Assembly: GCA_900554845.1 (NCBI GenBank)
Contig: USIY01000087.1
Coordinates: 1 to 8,179, forward strand
Direction: 5' to 3'
Length of the DNA stretch: 8,179 nucleotides
Source of the DNA: an uncultured Bacteroidales bacterium
Lineage (GTDB): Bacteria > Bacteroidota > Bacteroidia > Bacteroidales > Muribaculaceae
Below, piece by piece: positions 1 to 5,821 of the stretch (its first letter is position 1; each line of letters opens with the position of its first letter). The notes under the pieces are model-generated. The model searched no databases. It was not told where the DNA came from and saw nothing but the letters and a program-made list of their open reading frames with translations. The translations under genes were made by a program, and so were the position numbers.

Positions 1-22
1 CTAATGTAATTCCACACAATGC

Positions 23-53
23 CCCGATGTCCACTCATATCATAGACATCGGG
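23..53 (-). terminator. Stem-loop downstream of the exported-protein gene, possible terminator
   Basis: Bases 23-31 (CCCGATGTC) and 45-53 (GACATCGGG) form a perfect 9-bp inverted repeat around a 13-base loop, about 27 bases past the stop of the minus-strand gene ending at 80. The position suits a transcription end for that gene. No T-tract follows on either strand, so a classic intrinsic terminator is not proven. It could equally be an mRNA 3'-end stabiliser or belong to a gene outside the window. Confidence 0.4.
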
Positions 54-79
54 AGCAACGTAGATTGACTATTTTGTTA

Positions 80-772
80 TCAGCGGAGTACGGGTAGCGC
101 TACAACCTTACCCTCGACAGGTGTCAGTCTCAGATAATGAAGGCCCTTGCCAAGACCGCTGAGGTTTACTTCGGCTTCGCCCTCATTATCAACAGTGAAT
201 TCTTTTACTCCATTGGAATTAAAGATGTCGAGACGGAATTTACCGGGACAACTAACCTTGGCTACACCATCCTCAACTTTAAGTTTTCTTTCGGCATGGG
301 ATATGGCGTCAACGCCTGATGGTGAAATTTTGAAGTTACCGTTGAAACCATCTTCCAGATTTAATTCGATAGACATAATGTCCTCGAATATGAGTGTATA
401 TCTCCCGGGCTCAATTCCATCGTACGTGGAGGTGATGTCGTATAGACACAAGCAATCCGCCATACCGTCTTTAGCCCATACGTTACATGTCAACACATCT
501 CCTTCGCGAGTGATCTGGCTTCCGAAGTCGTATGCGGCACAGTCGAACACACAATCATGCCATACTATAACGAGTTTACCCTCATTGTAGCTGACTGTCC
601 ATGAAATTTGCTCTTCTCCATATTCATGAAGAGGCATTGAAGTGGGATTATCGGAATTTTTACATCCGGAATCAGTTACTGACAACGGGATGATTACTTC
701 ACCATAGGATGTATTGTAACACAGCATCCCGACCATAACGGCGAAGATAGAGGCAAGTAGAAATTTTCTCAT
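80..772 (-). CDS. Exported protein with C-terminal Por/type IX-like tail, function unknown
   Basis: I do not recognise a specific function for this 230-residue protein. Residues 1-24 look like a Sec signal peptide: MRK, a hydrophobic stretch (FLLASIFAVMVGML), and a likely cut after TSYG. C18 lies in the hydrophobic part but the preceding residues (GML) do not make a good lipobox. The mature part is beta-rich and has seven cysteines (37, 74, 78, 96, 107, 109, 175), compatible with disulfides outside the cytoplasm. Residues about 178-230 (FRLDIFNSNGVKEF, then NLSGLGKGLHYLRL and GKVV) resemble the Por-secretion/type IX sorting tails and related C-terminal beta-sandwiches common in Bacteroidales, so surface delivery is inferred. 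The ATG at 772 follows a well-placed Bacteroidetes promoter. The gene is divergent from the sigma-factor unit and has no same-strand partner in the window. Confidence 0.8.
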   Translation of the reverse strand: MRKFLLASIFAVMVGMLCYNTSYGEVIIPLSVTDSGCKNSDNPTSMPLHEYGEEQISWTVSYNEGKLVIVWHDCVFDCAAYDFGSQITREGDVLTCNVWAKDGMADCLCLYDITSTYDGIEPGRYTLIFEDIMSIELNLEDGFNGNFKISPSGVDAISHAERKLKVEDGVAKVSCPGKFRLDIFNSNGVKEFTVDNEGEAEVNLSGLGKGLHYLRLTPVEGKVVALPVLR

Positions 773-807
773 CTCTGTTTGCGTTAGTTAGATAATTTTA
801 GTGATTA

Positions 808-838
808 CAAAATTAATATTTTATTGTATTAATACAAA
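808..838 (-). promoter_or_regulatory. Bacteroidetes-type housekeeping promoter of the exported-protein gene
   Basis: Read on the minus strand, TTTG (835-838) is followed after exactly 19 bases by TAATTTTG (808-815). This matches the primary-sigma promoter pattern of Bacteroidetes (TTTG-N19/21-TAnnTTTG). The predicted transcript start near 800 gives a leader of about 25-30 bases before the ATG at 772. The full match suggests transcription by the main sigma factor, without need for the sigma-like gene next door. Confidence 0.65.
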
Positions 839-951
839 ATATTTAACAAAATTATATACAATATTAATAATATTTAGATAAATTATTATTTTTGTTAGTA
901 AAATTTAACATAAATTGTTGAAAGAGTCGCTCGTTTATATTATCACAGGTT

Positions 952-984
952 GTAGTCTGAACGGCCTTAAGCCGTCCAGACTAC
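952..984. repeat. Strong stem-loop (14-bp stem, one mismatch)
   Basis: Bases 952-965 and 971-984 are inverted copies. GTAGTCTG pairs with CAGACTAC and ACGGC with GCCGT, with one A/C mismatch (960/976) and a 5-base loop CTTAA. It is much richer in G and C than the DNA around it. It lies between two divergent genes, far from either stop codon, and no T-tract follows on either strand. It might be the end of an unannotated small RNA, a remnant of a mobile element, or a regulator-binding palindrome. Confidence 0.7.
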
Positions 985-1180
985 TGATTAAGTGATACTT
1001 TGTGATTGATTAGGACAGTTCTTCGTAACAAGCAAGTCAATTTCTTTCAACACTTCAGATACTAATAATATGTGCAACTAAATAACTGATATCAAATCAT
1101 GGAATCTTCTTCGTTTTATATTAAAGAGAAAAAGTATGAACTAATCTATCATATCAAATTAAAAAATCGATATTTTTTGC

Positions 1181-1188
1181 TAATTTTG
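1181..1188 (+). promoter_or_regulatory. Possible -7 box of the sigma-factor/C39-RyR operon
   Basis: TAATTTTG matches the Bacteroidetes -7 consensus TAnnTTTG and lies 52 bases before the ATG at 1241. No TTTG is present 19-21 bases upstream, so only half of the consensus is there. The promoter may be weak, activator-dependent, or served by another sigma factor, perhaps the one encoded here. Confidence 0.35.
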
Positions 1189-1240
1189 TGATGTGACATA
1201 GAATCCGATCCATAGATCGTGTTTCCGAGTCTTTATAATT

Positions 1241-1888
1241 ATGAATATTCAGAAGGATTTACCCAAGCATATATCACCTTCAGCCGCAAAAGCTTTTTAC
1301 GGCCGCAGCCACAAAATGTCGGAAATGTCCGATAGGGAAATTGTGGAAAAATTGATCGAGAGGGACGCGATGGTGACTCATTGGTTTCTTTACGTAAAGT
1401 GCCGTCCGCTTTTTATGAAGCTTATCAGCAAACTGTTCAATCATCCTGTGGAATATGATGAATTTGCTAATGAGGTGGCTGTATTGCTGTTGGAAAACAA
1501 TGAATATAGACTTCGGCAGTTTGATTATAAGAGTTCTATATGTCTTTGGCTCAGGACTTGCCTGATAAGATATTTCATAAGGAACAATGATATGATGATA
1601 GAAGATCGCACAAAAGAGTCTCCTTATAATATAATGCCGGAAACGTCACAAGACATGAACGAGGATGAGGTGAGCCGTGCAACGGCCAGATTCGATATAG
1701 AGACTCTGCTTAATGAGCTTGATAAAATCAATCCTCGTCATGCATATGTGGTCCGAAGGGTGATGCTGGAGGACGCTGAATTTGACGTTGTGGCTGAAGA
1801 ACTGCACATACAGGTCTCAAATCTATACAATATTAAGAAAAGAGCAATAAAGGATCTTTCCTGCATTGCATTAAACAGGATAAAATGA
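1241..1888 (+). CDS. Sigma-70 family (ECF-like) RNA polymerase sigma factor
   Basis: The 215-residue product is read as a small sigma factor with two sigma domains. Residues about 29-115 fit region 2: DREIVEKLIERD, then DEFANEVAVLLLE near the usual 'ED..QE' position, and FDYKSSICLWLRTCLIRYFIR, the helix that normally contacts the -10 DNA. Residues about 150-206 fit region 4, with a helix-turn-helix near 181-206 (VVAEELHI, then VSNLYNIKKRAIKDL). The acidic linker at about 120-148 is typical of two-domain sigma factors. Length is in the ECF range, with about 25 extra N-terminal residues, so a start at M26 is possible. Its stop overlaps the next gene's start (ATGA), so the two are probably translated together. 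This suggests that the downstream protein controls it, as in sigma/anti-sigma pairs. Target promoters cannot be named. Confidence 0.8.
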   Translation: MNIQKDLPKHISPSAAKAFYGRSHKMSEMSDREIVEKLIERDAMVTHWFLYVKCRPLFMKLISKLFNHPVEYDEFANEVAVLLLENNEYRLRQFDYKSSICLWLRTCLIRYFIRNNDMMIEDRTKESPYNIMPETSQDMNEDEVSRATARFDIETLLNELDKINPRHAYVVRRVMLEDAEFDVVAEELHIQVSNLYNIKKRAIKDLSCIALNRIK

Positions 1889-2841
1889 ACGGGATATCAG
1901 ATAATTTGCTCGCCTCTTTTCTGGAGGGAAACGCGTCACAGGAAGACACGCTCTTGATATTGAACGCGGCCGCGTCGGATTCAGAACTTCGTAAAGTTAT
2001 AGAATTGTCATATGAAATGGACGAGGAGGATGAAATGGCACCGGGCGATATCCTGCCGATGCAGGCTTTGGTTGCCAGAGAAAGAGAAAACCGCTGTGCC
2101 GTGATGTGCGAGCTTTATATACTTTCTCTATACGGTATCGACATAACCATTGAAGACTGGGAGCGGAAGGCTTACAGTCACGGATGGCTCAAAGAAGGTG
2201 GTACGCCGGTACATAATATTGGAAGATTGCTGGAACAGGAATGTTTCTCAACATCAAGGACATTTCATAACACCGTGAAAGATTTAAATAAAGCACTGAA
2301 TGAAGGCCATGTAATCGTGGTTGTGGATGGAAAGGAACTTACTACCGATATTGACAATCTGAATCGCGAAAAATTGGAGGACGATTTTATTGGTGCCGAT
2401 CCTAACCATGCTGTTGTGGTGACAGGGATTGAGAAGGGACGAGTGACATATTTCGATCCCGCGCTTAGTAAGATAATGAATATTACCTTGGAGCGTTTTA
2501 TTGACGCCTGGGAGGATTCGTCAAATTATATGGTTAAGGTGTCAAAGCGCGATCTCAACAATTACGAGCCACATCCTATAGACCTCAGTGACGTGTATCT
2601 GCCTGAGGAGTTGACGGAACTTCGCGAGGCCATCGCCGAGAACGCACACGAAGTATGGGCCCAAGGAAGAAAGGAGCAGGGATGGACATACGGTCCCAAA
2701 CGTAATGACGCGTTGAGGCAGACTCCGGATATGGTGCCTTATAGCGACCTGACGGATGAGGAAAAATATTTTGACCGGGAAATGGCCATGAACAGCATAA
2801 AACTGCTGAAGAAACTCGGATATAAAATTGTTAAAGAATAA
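1885..2841 (+). CDS. Three-part protein: anti-sigma-like N-terminus, C39-like peptidase domain, RyR domain
   Basis: This 318-residue protein has no signal peptide or membrane segment and is probably cytoplasmic. Residues 1-50 (LLASFLEGNASQED, then SDSELRKVIELS) resemble the helical start of Bacteroidales anti-sigma proteins but lack the zinc HxxxCxxC motif. Residues about 60-220 resemble C39-like papain-fold domains: C71 starts CAVMCELYIL, GGTPVHNIGRLLE lies at 105-117, H175 is in DPNHAVVVTG, and D191 is in YFDP. C71/H175/D191 could be a catalytic set. A glutamine six residues before the cysteine, usual in active C39 enzymes, is not seen, so activity is uncertain. Residues about 240-316 match the RyR domain: AHEVWAQGRKEQGWTYG, then VPYSDLTDEEKYFDRE and LGYKI. 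It overlaps the sigma gene by 4 bases and the convergent DUF2400 gene by 11. A ligand-responsive partner of the sigma factor is inferred. Confidence 0.75.
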   Translation: MNGISDNLLASFLEGNASQEDTLLILNAAASDSELRKVIELSYEMDEEDEMAPGDILPMQALVARERENRCAVMCELYILSLYGIDITIEDWERKAYSHGWLKEGGTPVHNIGRLLEQECFSTSRTFHNTVKDLNKALNEGHVIVVVDGKELTTDIDNLNREKLEDDFIGADPNHAVVVTGIEKGRVTYFDPALSKIMNITLERFIDAWEDSSNYMVKVSKRDLNNYEPHPIDLSDVYLPEELTELREAIAENAHEVWAQGRKEQGWTYGPKRNDALRQTPDMVPYSDLTDEEKYFDREMAMNSIKLLKKLGYKIVKE

Positions 2842-3655
2842 TGTCGGTAGCTGCCGGCTTGTTTTTGCTTTCAATACCGATACCGAAGAGAGCAAAGTCA
2901 TAAATCACCGGATCCTCCGGTCGCAAAGCACGAAGCATGGAGGTAAGTTCGTCAACGGCTTTGCGGTCGTTCTGCTTGCGGGTCAACAAACCGAGTGAAC
3001 GTGACACATTGCCCACATGCACGTCAAGAGGTATCAGCAATTGAGAGGGTTTGATGAAGGACCATACCCCCATATCCACTATCCCGTCGTCTCTGACAAG
3101 CCATCTGAACGCCATGTTGATTCGTTTCAGCGCTGTCTTTTCAATATCTTGAGGCAGACAGCGGCTGTCGCTCGCACCGCCGTTCGCTTCGGCAAGAACA
3201 GAAAGCAGGTGTCGTGTAAATGAGCGAGAAGGAGCTTCATCCCCATGGATGTTCAGACTTTGCGCCCAGTCCGCGAGAGTCGGATACTTGTTGTATATCT
3301 TTCTGAGTCCACGAAGGTAATATTGGAGATTACGGTTGAAAAAAGTGCGGTGAATGTTTTTGTCGGGGTCCAATGTCTCATATGCCTCTTCCATTACATA
3401 TTCATGCGGGGATGAATCCATCATGGAGAGCATCTTGTCGCAGTTTCTGCATATCATTATGCGGTTGCCCCAGGCTATCGTAGCCGACAACAATGCCGCT
3501 ATTTCTATATCAGGCAATGAGGAATATCTTCTTGGGAACTGAACCGGATCGCTACTGATAAAAGATGGTGAGTTAATTCGTTCCGCTTCCGTATCAAGCA
3601 GTTCTACGATGTCCGTGGACAACTCGGGAATAATTGTCTTATTTGTATTGGCCAT
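2831..3655 (-). CDS. TIGR02757/DUF2400 family protein
   Basis: This 274-residue protein fits the DUF2400/TIGR02757 family, typical of Bacteroidetes and some other bacteria. Its biochemical role is not established. Visible family-like blocks are DPVQFPRRY (36-44), AALLSATIAWGNR (53-65), RWLVRDDGIVDMGVW (184-198), LIPLDVHVGNVSRSLGLL (207-224) and DFALFGIGI (253-261). The PLDVHVGNV block looks like the helix-hairpin-helix/Asp region of base-excision glycosylases of the HhH-GPD type, so a DNA-related role is a reasonable but unproven inference. The ATG at 3655 was chosen over an in-frame TTG at 3682, because the TTG sits almost at the predicted transcript start. The 3' end overlaps the convergent C39-RyR gene by 11 bases. 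Confidence 0.8.
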   Translation of the reverse strand: MANTNKTIIPELSTDIVELLDTEAERINSPSFISSDPVQFPRRYSSLPDIEIAALLSATIAWGNRIMICRNCDKMLSMMDSSPHEYVMEEAYETLDPDKNIHRTFFNRNLQYYLRGLRKIYNKYPTLADWAQSLNIHGDEAPSRSFTRHLLSVLAEANGGASDSRCLPQDIEKTALKRINMAFRWLVRDDGIVDMGVWSFIKPSQLLIPLDVHVGNVSRSLGLLTRKQNDRKAVDELTSMLRALRPEDPVIYDFALFGIGIESKNKPAATDIIL

Positions 3656-3684
3656 ATGTAGTGTCTTTGTTATCCAAAACAACG

Positions 3685-3716
3685 CAAAAATACGAATTAT
3701 TTGTCAAAGGAGCAAT
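3685..3716 (-). promoter_or_regulatory. Promoter of the DUF2400 gene
   Basis: On the minus strand ATTG (3713-3716, one base off TTTG) precedes TATTTTTG (3685-3692) by 20 bases, fitting the Bacteroidetes primary promoter. The predicted transcript start is near 3678, about 20 bases before the ATG at 3655. This argues against the upstream TTG start at 3682. Confidence 0.5.
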
Positions 3717-3766
3717 ATTGGTATTTATATGAGAGAAAAAGTTAAAGCCATATGCCTTATTCTTTA

Positions 3767-3774
3767 TAATTTTG
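3767..3774 (+). promoter_or_regulatory. Possible -7 box of the RibD-like reductase gene
   Basis: TAATTTTG matches the Bacteroidetes -7 consensus and ends 29 bases before the ATG at 3804. No clear TTTG is found 19-21 bases upstream, where TTAA occurs. This is a half-match. Confidence 0.35.
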
Positions 3775-3803
3775 CGAATACAATAACAATTTTTAATATT
3801 AAT

Positions 3804-4409
3804 ATGAAACCGCACGTAATTTGTCATATGATGTCGTCGGTTGACGGCAGAATTGACTGCGCGATGACCGTCGAAATAGACAAAACCGATGCATATTATG
3901 AGGCTCTTGACAGCCTGCAGTTTGACGCGGTGTTGGAAGGCCGTGTAAGCCGACAGATGCACTATGCTCTTCCTGAGCCATTCATGGCGAATGAAAAAGC
4001 TCCTATTGGAGAGGAGAAATATTGCATTGCCCATAAGGCGGACCATTATGACATAGCTGTCGACACTCATGGCTCGTTGTTATGGCCCGAGAGCGCATCA
4101 GAAGACAACTTGTTGGTAATCACTGACGAACAATGTCCTGTTGAATATCATGAATATCTGACAGAAAAAGGAATATCATGGATTGCCTGCGGAAAGAATG
4201 GAATAGATTTTAATAAAACCCTGGAAATTCTCGGAAATAAGTTCGGAATAAAGCGTCTTGGGGTAGTAGGAGGCGGCCATATCAACGGAGCCTTTCTACA
4301 AATAGGATTGCTTGACGAGGTCAGCGTTATGATAGGCGGCATCGACGGGCGCGCCGGGATGGCTGCGGTTTTAACTTTGGAATTGTTAAGACGCAACCAT
4401 ATTTCTTAA
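3804..4409 (+). CDS. RibD C-terminal/dihydrofolate-reductase-like protein, apparently C-terminally truncated
   Basis: The 201-residue product resembles stand-alone RibD-C reductases (NAD(P)H-dependent, dihydrofolate-reductase fold). It starts with MKPHVICHMMSSVDGRID, the usual first strand and SxDGRI loop. LEGRVSRQMHYALPEPF follows at 44-60, then VVGGGHINGAFLQIGLLDEV (154-173), the glycine-rich nucleotide-binding segment, and GIDGRAGM (179-186). Known homologues usually continue with a further loop and final strands of roughly 30-40 residues ending in a 'VWLRY'-like strand. Here only LTLELLRRNHIS follows before the stop, and no other frame restores the missing part. The protein may be inactive, or the lineage has a shorter form. 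The substrate is not predictable. The ATG at 3804 is chosen because the fold begins there; a longer frame from 3609 only runs antisense to the DUF2400 gene. pncB follows 118 bases downstream. Confidence 0.7.
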   Translation: MKPHVICHMMSSVDGRIDCAMTVEIDKTDAYYEALDSLQFDAVLEGRVSRQMHYALPEPFMANEKAPIGEEKYCIAHKADHYDIAVDTHGSLLWPESASEDNLLVITDEQCPVEYHEYLTEKGISWIACGKNGIDFNKTLEILGNKFGIKRLGVVGGGHINGAFLQIGLLDEVSVMIGGIDGRAGMAAVLTLELLRRNHIS

Positions 4410-4453
4410 CTAGCGTTATTATTATGAGTTTTTGCTAATAATTAAAATGAATG

Positions 4454-4471
4454 GAATGCAGAGAAGCATTC
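4454..4471. repeat. Small inverted repeat between the reductase gene and pncB
   Basis: GAATGC (4454-4459) and GCATTC (4466-4471) form a perfect 6-bp inverted repeat with a 6-base spacer. It lies 45 bases after the reductase stop and 56 bases before the pncB start. There is no T-tract, so it is not a standard terminator. It could be an operator. Confidence 0.35.
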
Positions 4472-4493
4472 GCATAATCAATATAAGGAAAGA

Positions 4494-4517
4494 CTTTGGA
4501 TTCGTTAATAACCAAAG
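4494..4517. repeat. Second inverted repeat in the pncB leader
   Basis: CTTTGG (4494-4499) and CCAAAG (4512-4517) are inverted copies 12 bases apart, ending 10 bases before the pncB ATG. A hairpin here would sit at the ribosome entry site. A regulator-binding site is equally possible. Six-base arms can arise by chance. Confidence 0.3.
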
Positions 4518-4527
4518 ATGAACTCTC

Positions 4528-5739
4528 ATGCGCCAGATAATACGACATTTTACAGACGATGACCTGTATAAGTTCACCATGTGTTGCGCGGTGATAAAGA
4601 ATTTTCCCCGCACGCAGGTGAAGTATCGGTTCAATGACCGAAACAATACGGTTTATCCTCCGGGATTTGCCGAAGAGTTGCGGCGCCAGATCATGATGCT
4701 TGAGTCGGTGGCGATCACCGATGAAGAGATTGCCTTCATGCAGCGACGTTGCCGCTACATACCCGCATGGTTTTACAGTTATCTCAAAGGCTTCCGTTAT
4801 GACAGCAGATGGGTTAAAGTCAGTCAGGATGAAACAGGGCATCTTGACATAGAGTTCGAGGGATGTTGGAGCAACACCATATTTCTTGAAGTCAAGGTAC
4901 TGGCTATAATTTCAGAATTATACTACATTATGACCGGACTCGATCGATCATTCGATTATGAGGCGTATTACGCCGAATCTTACGACAAAGCGCGAAGGCT
5001 GATCGATGGAGGCTGTACGTTCAGTGACTTCGGGACCCGTCACCGCGCTTCCTTTCAGGCGCAGGACACTGCGGTCAGAGCTATGAAGGAATGTCAGACT
5101 GAACTACAAGGCTCCGGCCAATTCATTGGCACGAGCAATGTGTATTTAGCCATGAAATACGACCTTGTGCCTATAGGGACTATGGCCCATGAGCTTATAT
5201 GTGCCATCGCCGGGATGTATGGTCCGCAGATGGCCAACTATCTTGCTATGAAGACATGGGCGAACACCTACCGCGGGGCCTTGGGCACTTTTTTATACGA
5301 TACTTACGGATGGAGAATCTTTAGTCTGAATTTCTCTGAGGATTATGCCAATATGTTCAAAGGCCTTCGTGTTGACAGCGGCGACAACTATAAGGAACTT
5401 GATTTGATTATCGATAAATACAAAAGCCTCAATATTGACCCGCGCACCAAGCAGATCGTTTTCAGCAACGGACTGGATGTCGACAGTGCGATTGAAATAC
5501 AGAAATACGCGAAGGACAAATGCATTCCTTCTTTCGGCATTGGCACTCATTTCACCAATGATTTCAAGGATGTCAAACCTATGAACATCGTCATAAAACT
5601 AATAGCGGTGAAAATCACTGAATCATGGCCGTTTTACTGTGACACCTGTAAACTGAGTGAGGACGCGGGTAAATATTCAGGCGATAAATCTACTGTTAAT
5701 CGGTTTCTTGAAACTCTACATCTTGAGGCTCCTCAATGA
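4528..5739 (+). CDS. pncB: Nicotinate phosphoribosyltransferase
   Basis: This enzyme joins nicotinate to PRPP, with ATP hydrolysis, to make nicotinate mononucleotide, the first step of NAD salvage (Preiss-Handler pathway) in the cytoplasm. At 403 residues it is about the length of the E. coli enzyme (400). It starts with the family's DDLYKFTMCCAV (11-22). FSDFGTRHR (165-173) is the phosphate-binding region, and GTMAHE (217-222) carries H221, equivalent to the histidine phosphorylated in the Salmonella enzyme. RVDSGD (281-286), FSNGLD (312-317) and FGIGTHFTND (336-345) complete the barrel's binding loops. No key residue appears to be missing. The ATG at 4528 puts the conserved N-terminus right at the start. 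It may be co-transcribed with the reductase gene upstream, since no good promoter is visible in the 118-bp gap. Two small inverted repeats in the leader could be regulatory. Confidence 0.95.
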   Translation: MRQIIRHFTDDDLYKFTMCCAVIKNFPRTQVKYRFNDRNNTVYPPGFAEELRRQIMMLESVAITDEEIAFMQRRCRYIPAWFYSYLKGFRYDSRWVKVSQDETGHLDIEFEGCWSNTIFLEVKVLAIISELYYIMTGLDRSFDYEAYYAESYDKARRLIDGGCTFSDFGTRHRASFQAQDTAVRAMKECQTELQGSGQFIGTSNVYLAMKYDLVPIGTMAHELICAIAGMYGPQMANYLAMKTWANTYRGALGTFLYDTYGWRIFSLNFSEDYANMFKGLRVDSGDNYKELDLIIDKYKSLNIDPRTKQIVFSNGLDVDSAIEIQKYAKDKCIPSFGIGTHFTNDFKDVKPMNIVIKLIAVKITESWPFYCDTCKLSEDAGKYSGDKSTVNRFLETLHLEAPQ

Positions 5740-5755
5740 TGAAAGGAATGACGGT

Positions 5756-5821
5756 ATGGACAAATACAATCATCTTACAACAGACAGCACCGTTGCCGAT
5801 GTTGTAAATAATCATTCATTT
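5756..5821 (+). pseudogene. Possible N-terminal remnant of a DUF542/ScdA-type gene
   Basis: An ATG 16 bases after the pncB stop opens a frame reading MDKYNHLT, then DSTVADVVNNHSF. This resembles the start of Bacteroidetes proteins with a DUF542/ScdA_N domain (iron-sulfur cluster repair), which begin with a similar 'TVxDVV' segment followed by a CCGG motif. Here the resemblance stops at about 5815-5821, exactly where the 3' end of the convergent kup gene begins. Beyond that the frame only runs antisense to kup, and the CCGG motif is absent. I infer that a deletion or rearrangement joined kup to a gene that once followed pncB. Only about 20 residues support this, so chance similarity is possible. 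Confidence 0.35.

Larger units (their letters stand above)
773..1240. other. 468-bp AT-rich divergent intergenic region
   Basis: No convincing gene lies here. From the left it holds the minus-strand promoter at 808-838, a very AT-rich stretch to about 920, the strong stem-loop at 952-984, and a possible -7 box for the sigma-factor gene at 1181-1188. A 30-codon AT-rich frame (1099-1191, plus) is most likely chance. No tRNA fold was seen. Confidence 0.7.

Noticed and set aside
1..38. Minus-strand frame starting with MSGHRG at position 38 and running off the left edge
   Set aside because: Only a dozen codons are visible, it overlaps the stem-loop at 23-53, and nothing supports a gene start there.
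147..590. 147-codon plus-strand frame opposite the exported protein
   Set aside because: It lies wholly antisense to a gene with a good signal peptide, C-terminal tail and promoter, and its translation (many Ser/Pro/Thr) looks like a frame shadow.
1089..1159. Direct repeat ATATCAAAT at 1089-1097 and 1151-1159
   Set aside because: Nine AT-rich bases repeated once in an AT-rich region is expected by chance.
1099..1191. 30-codon plus-strand frame (MESSSFYIKEKKYEL...) upstream of the sigma factor
   Set aside because: It is very AT-rich with simple Lys/Ile/Leu composition, overlaps the possible -7 box, and has no recognisable domain. Chance is more likely than a leader peptide.
1885..2841. C39 domain as part of a bacteriocin export ABC transporter
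   Set aside because: There are no membrane segments or ATPase motifs and no double-glycine leader peptide gene nearby. The protein ends in an RyR domain.
3609..3803. N-terminal extension of the RibD-like frame
   Set aside because: It runs antisense to the DUF2400 start and through the divergent promoter region, and the family fold begins at the ATG at 3804.
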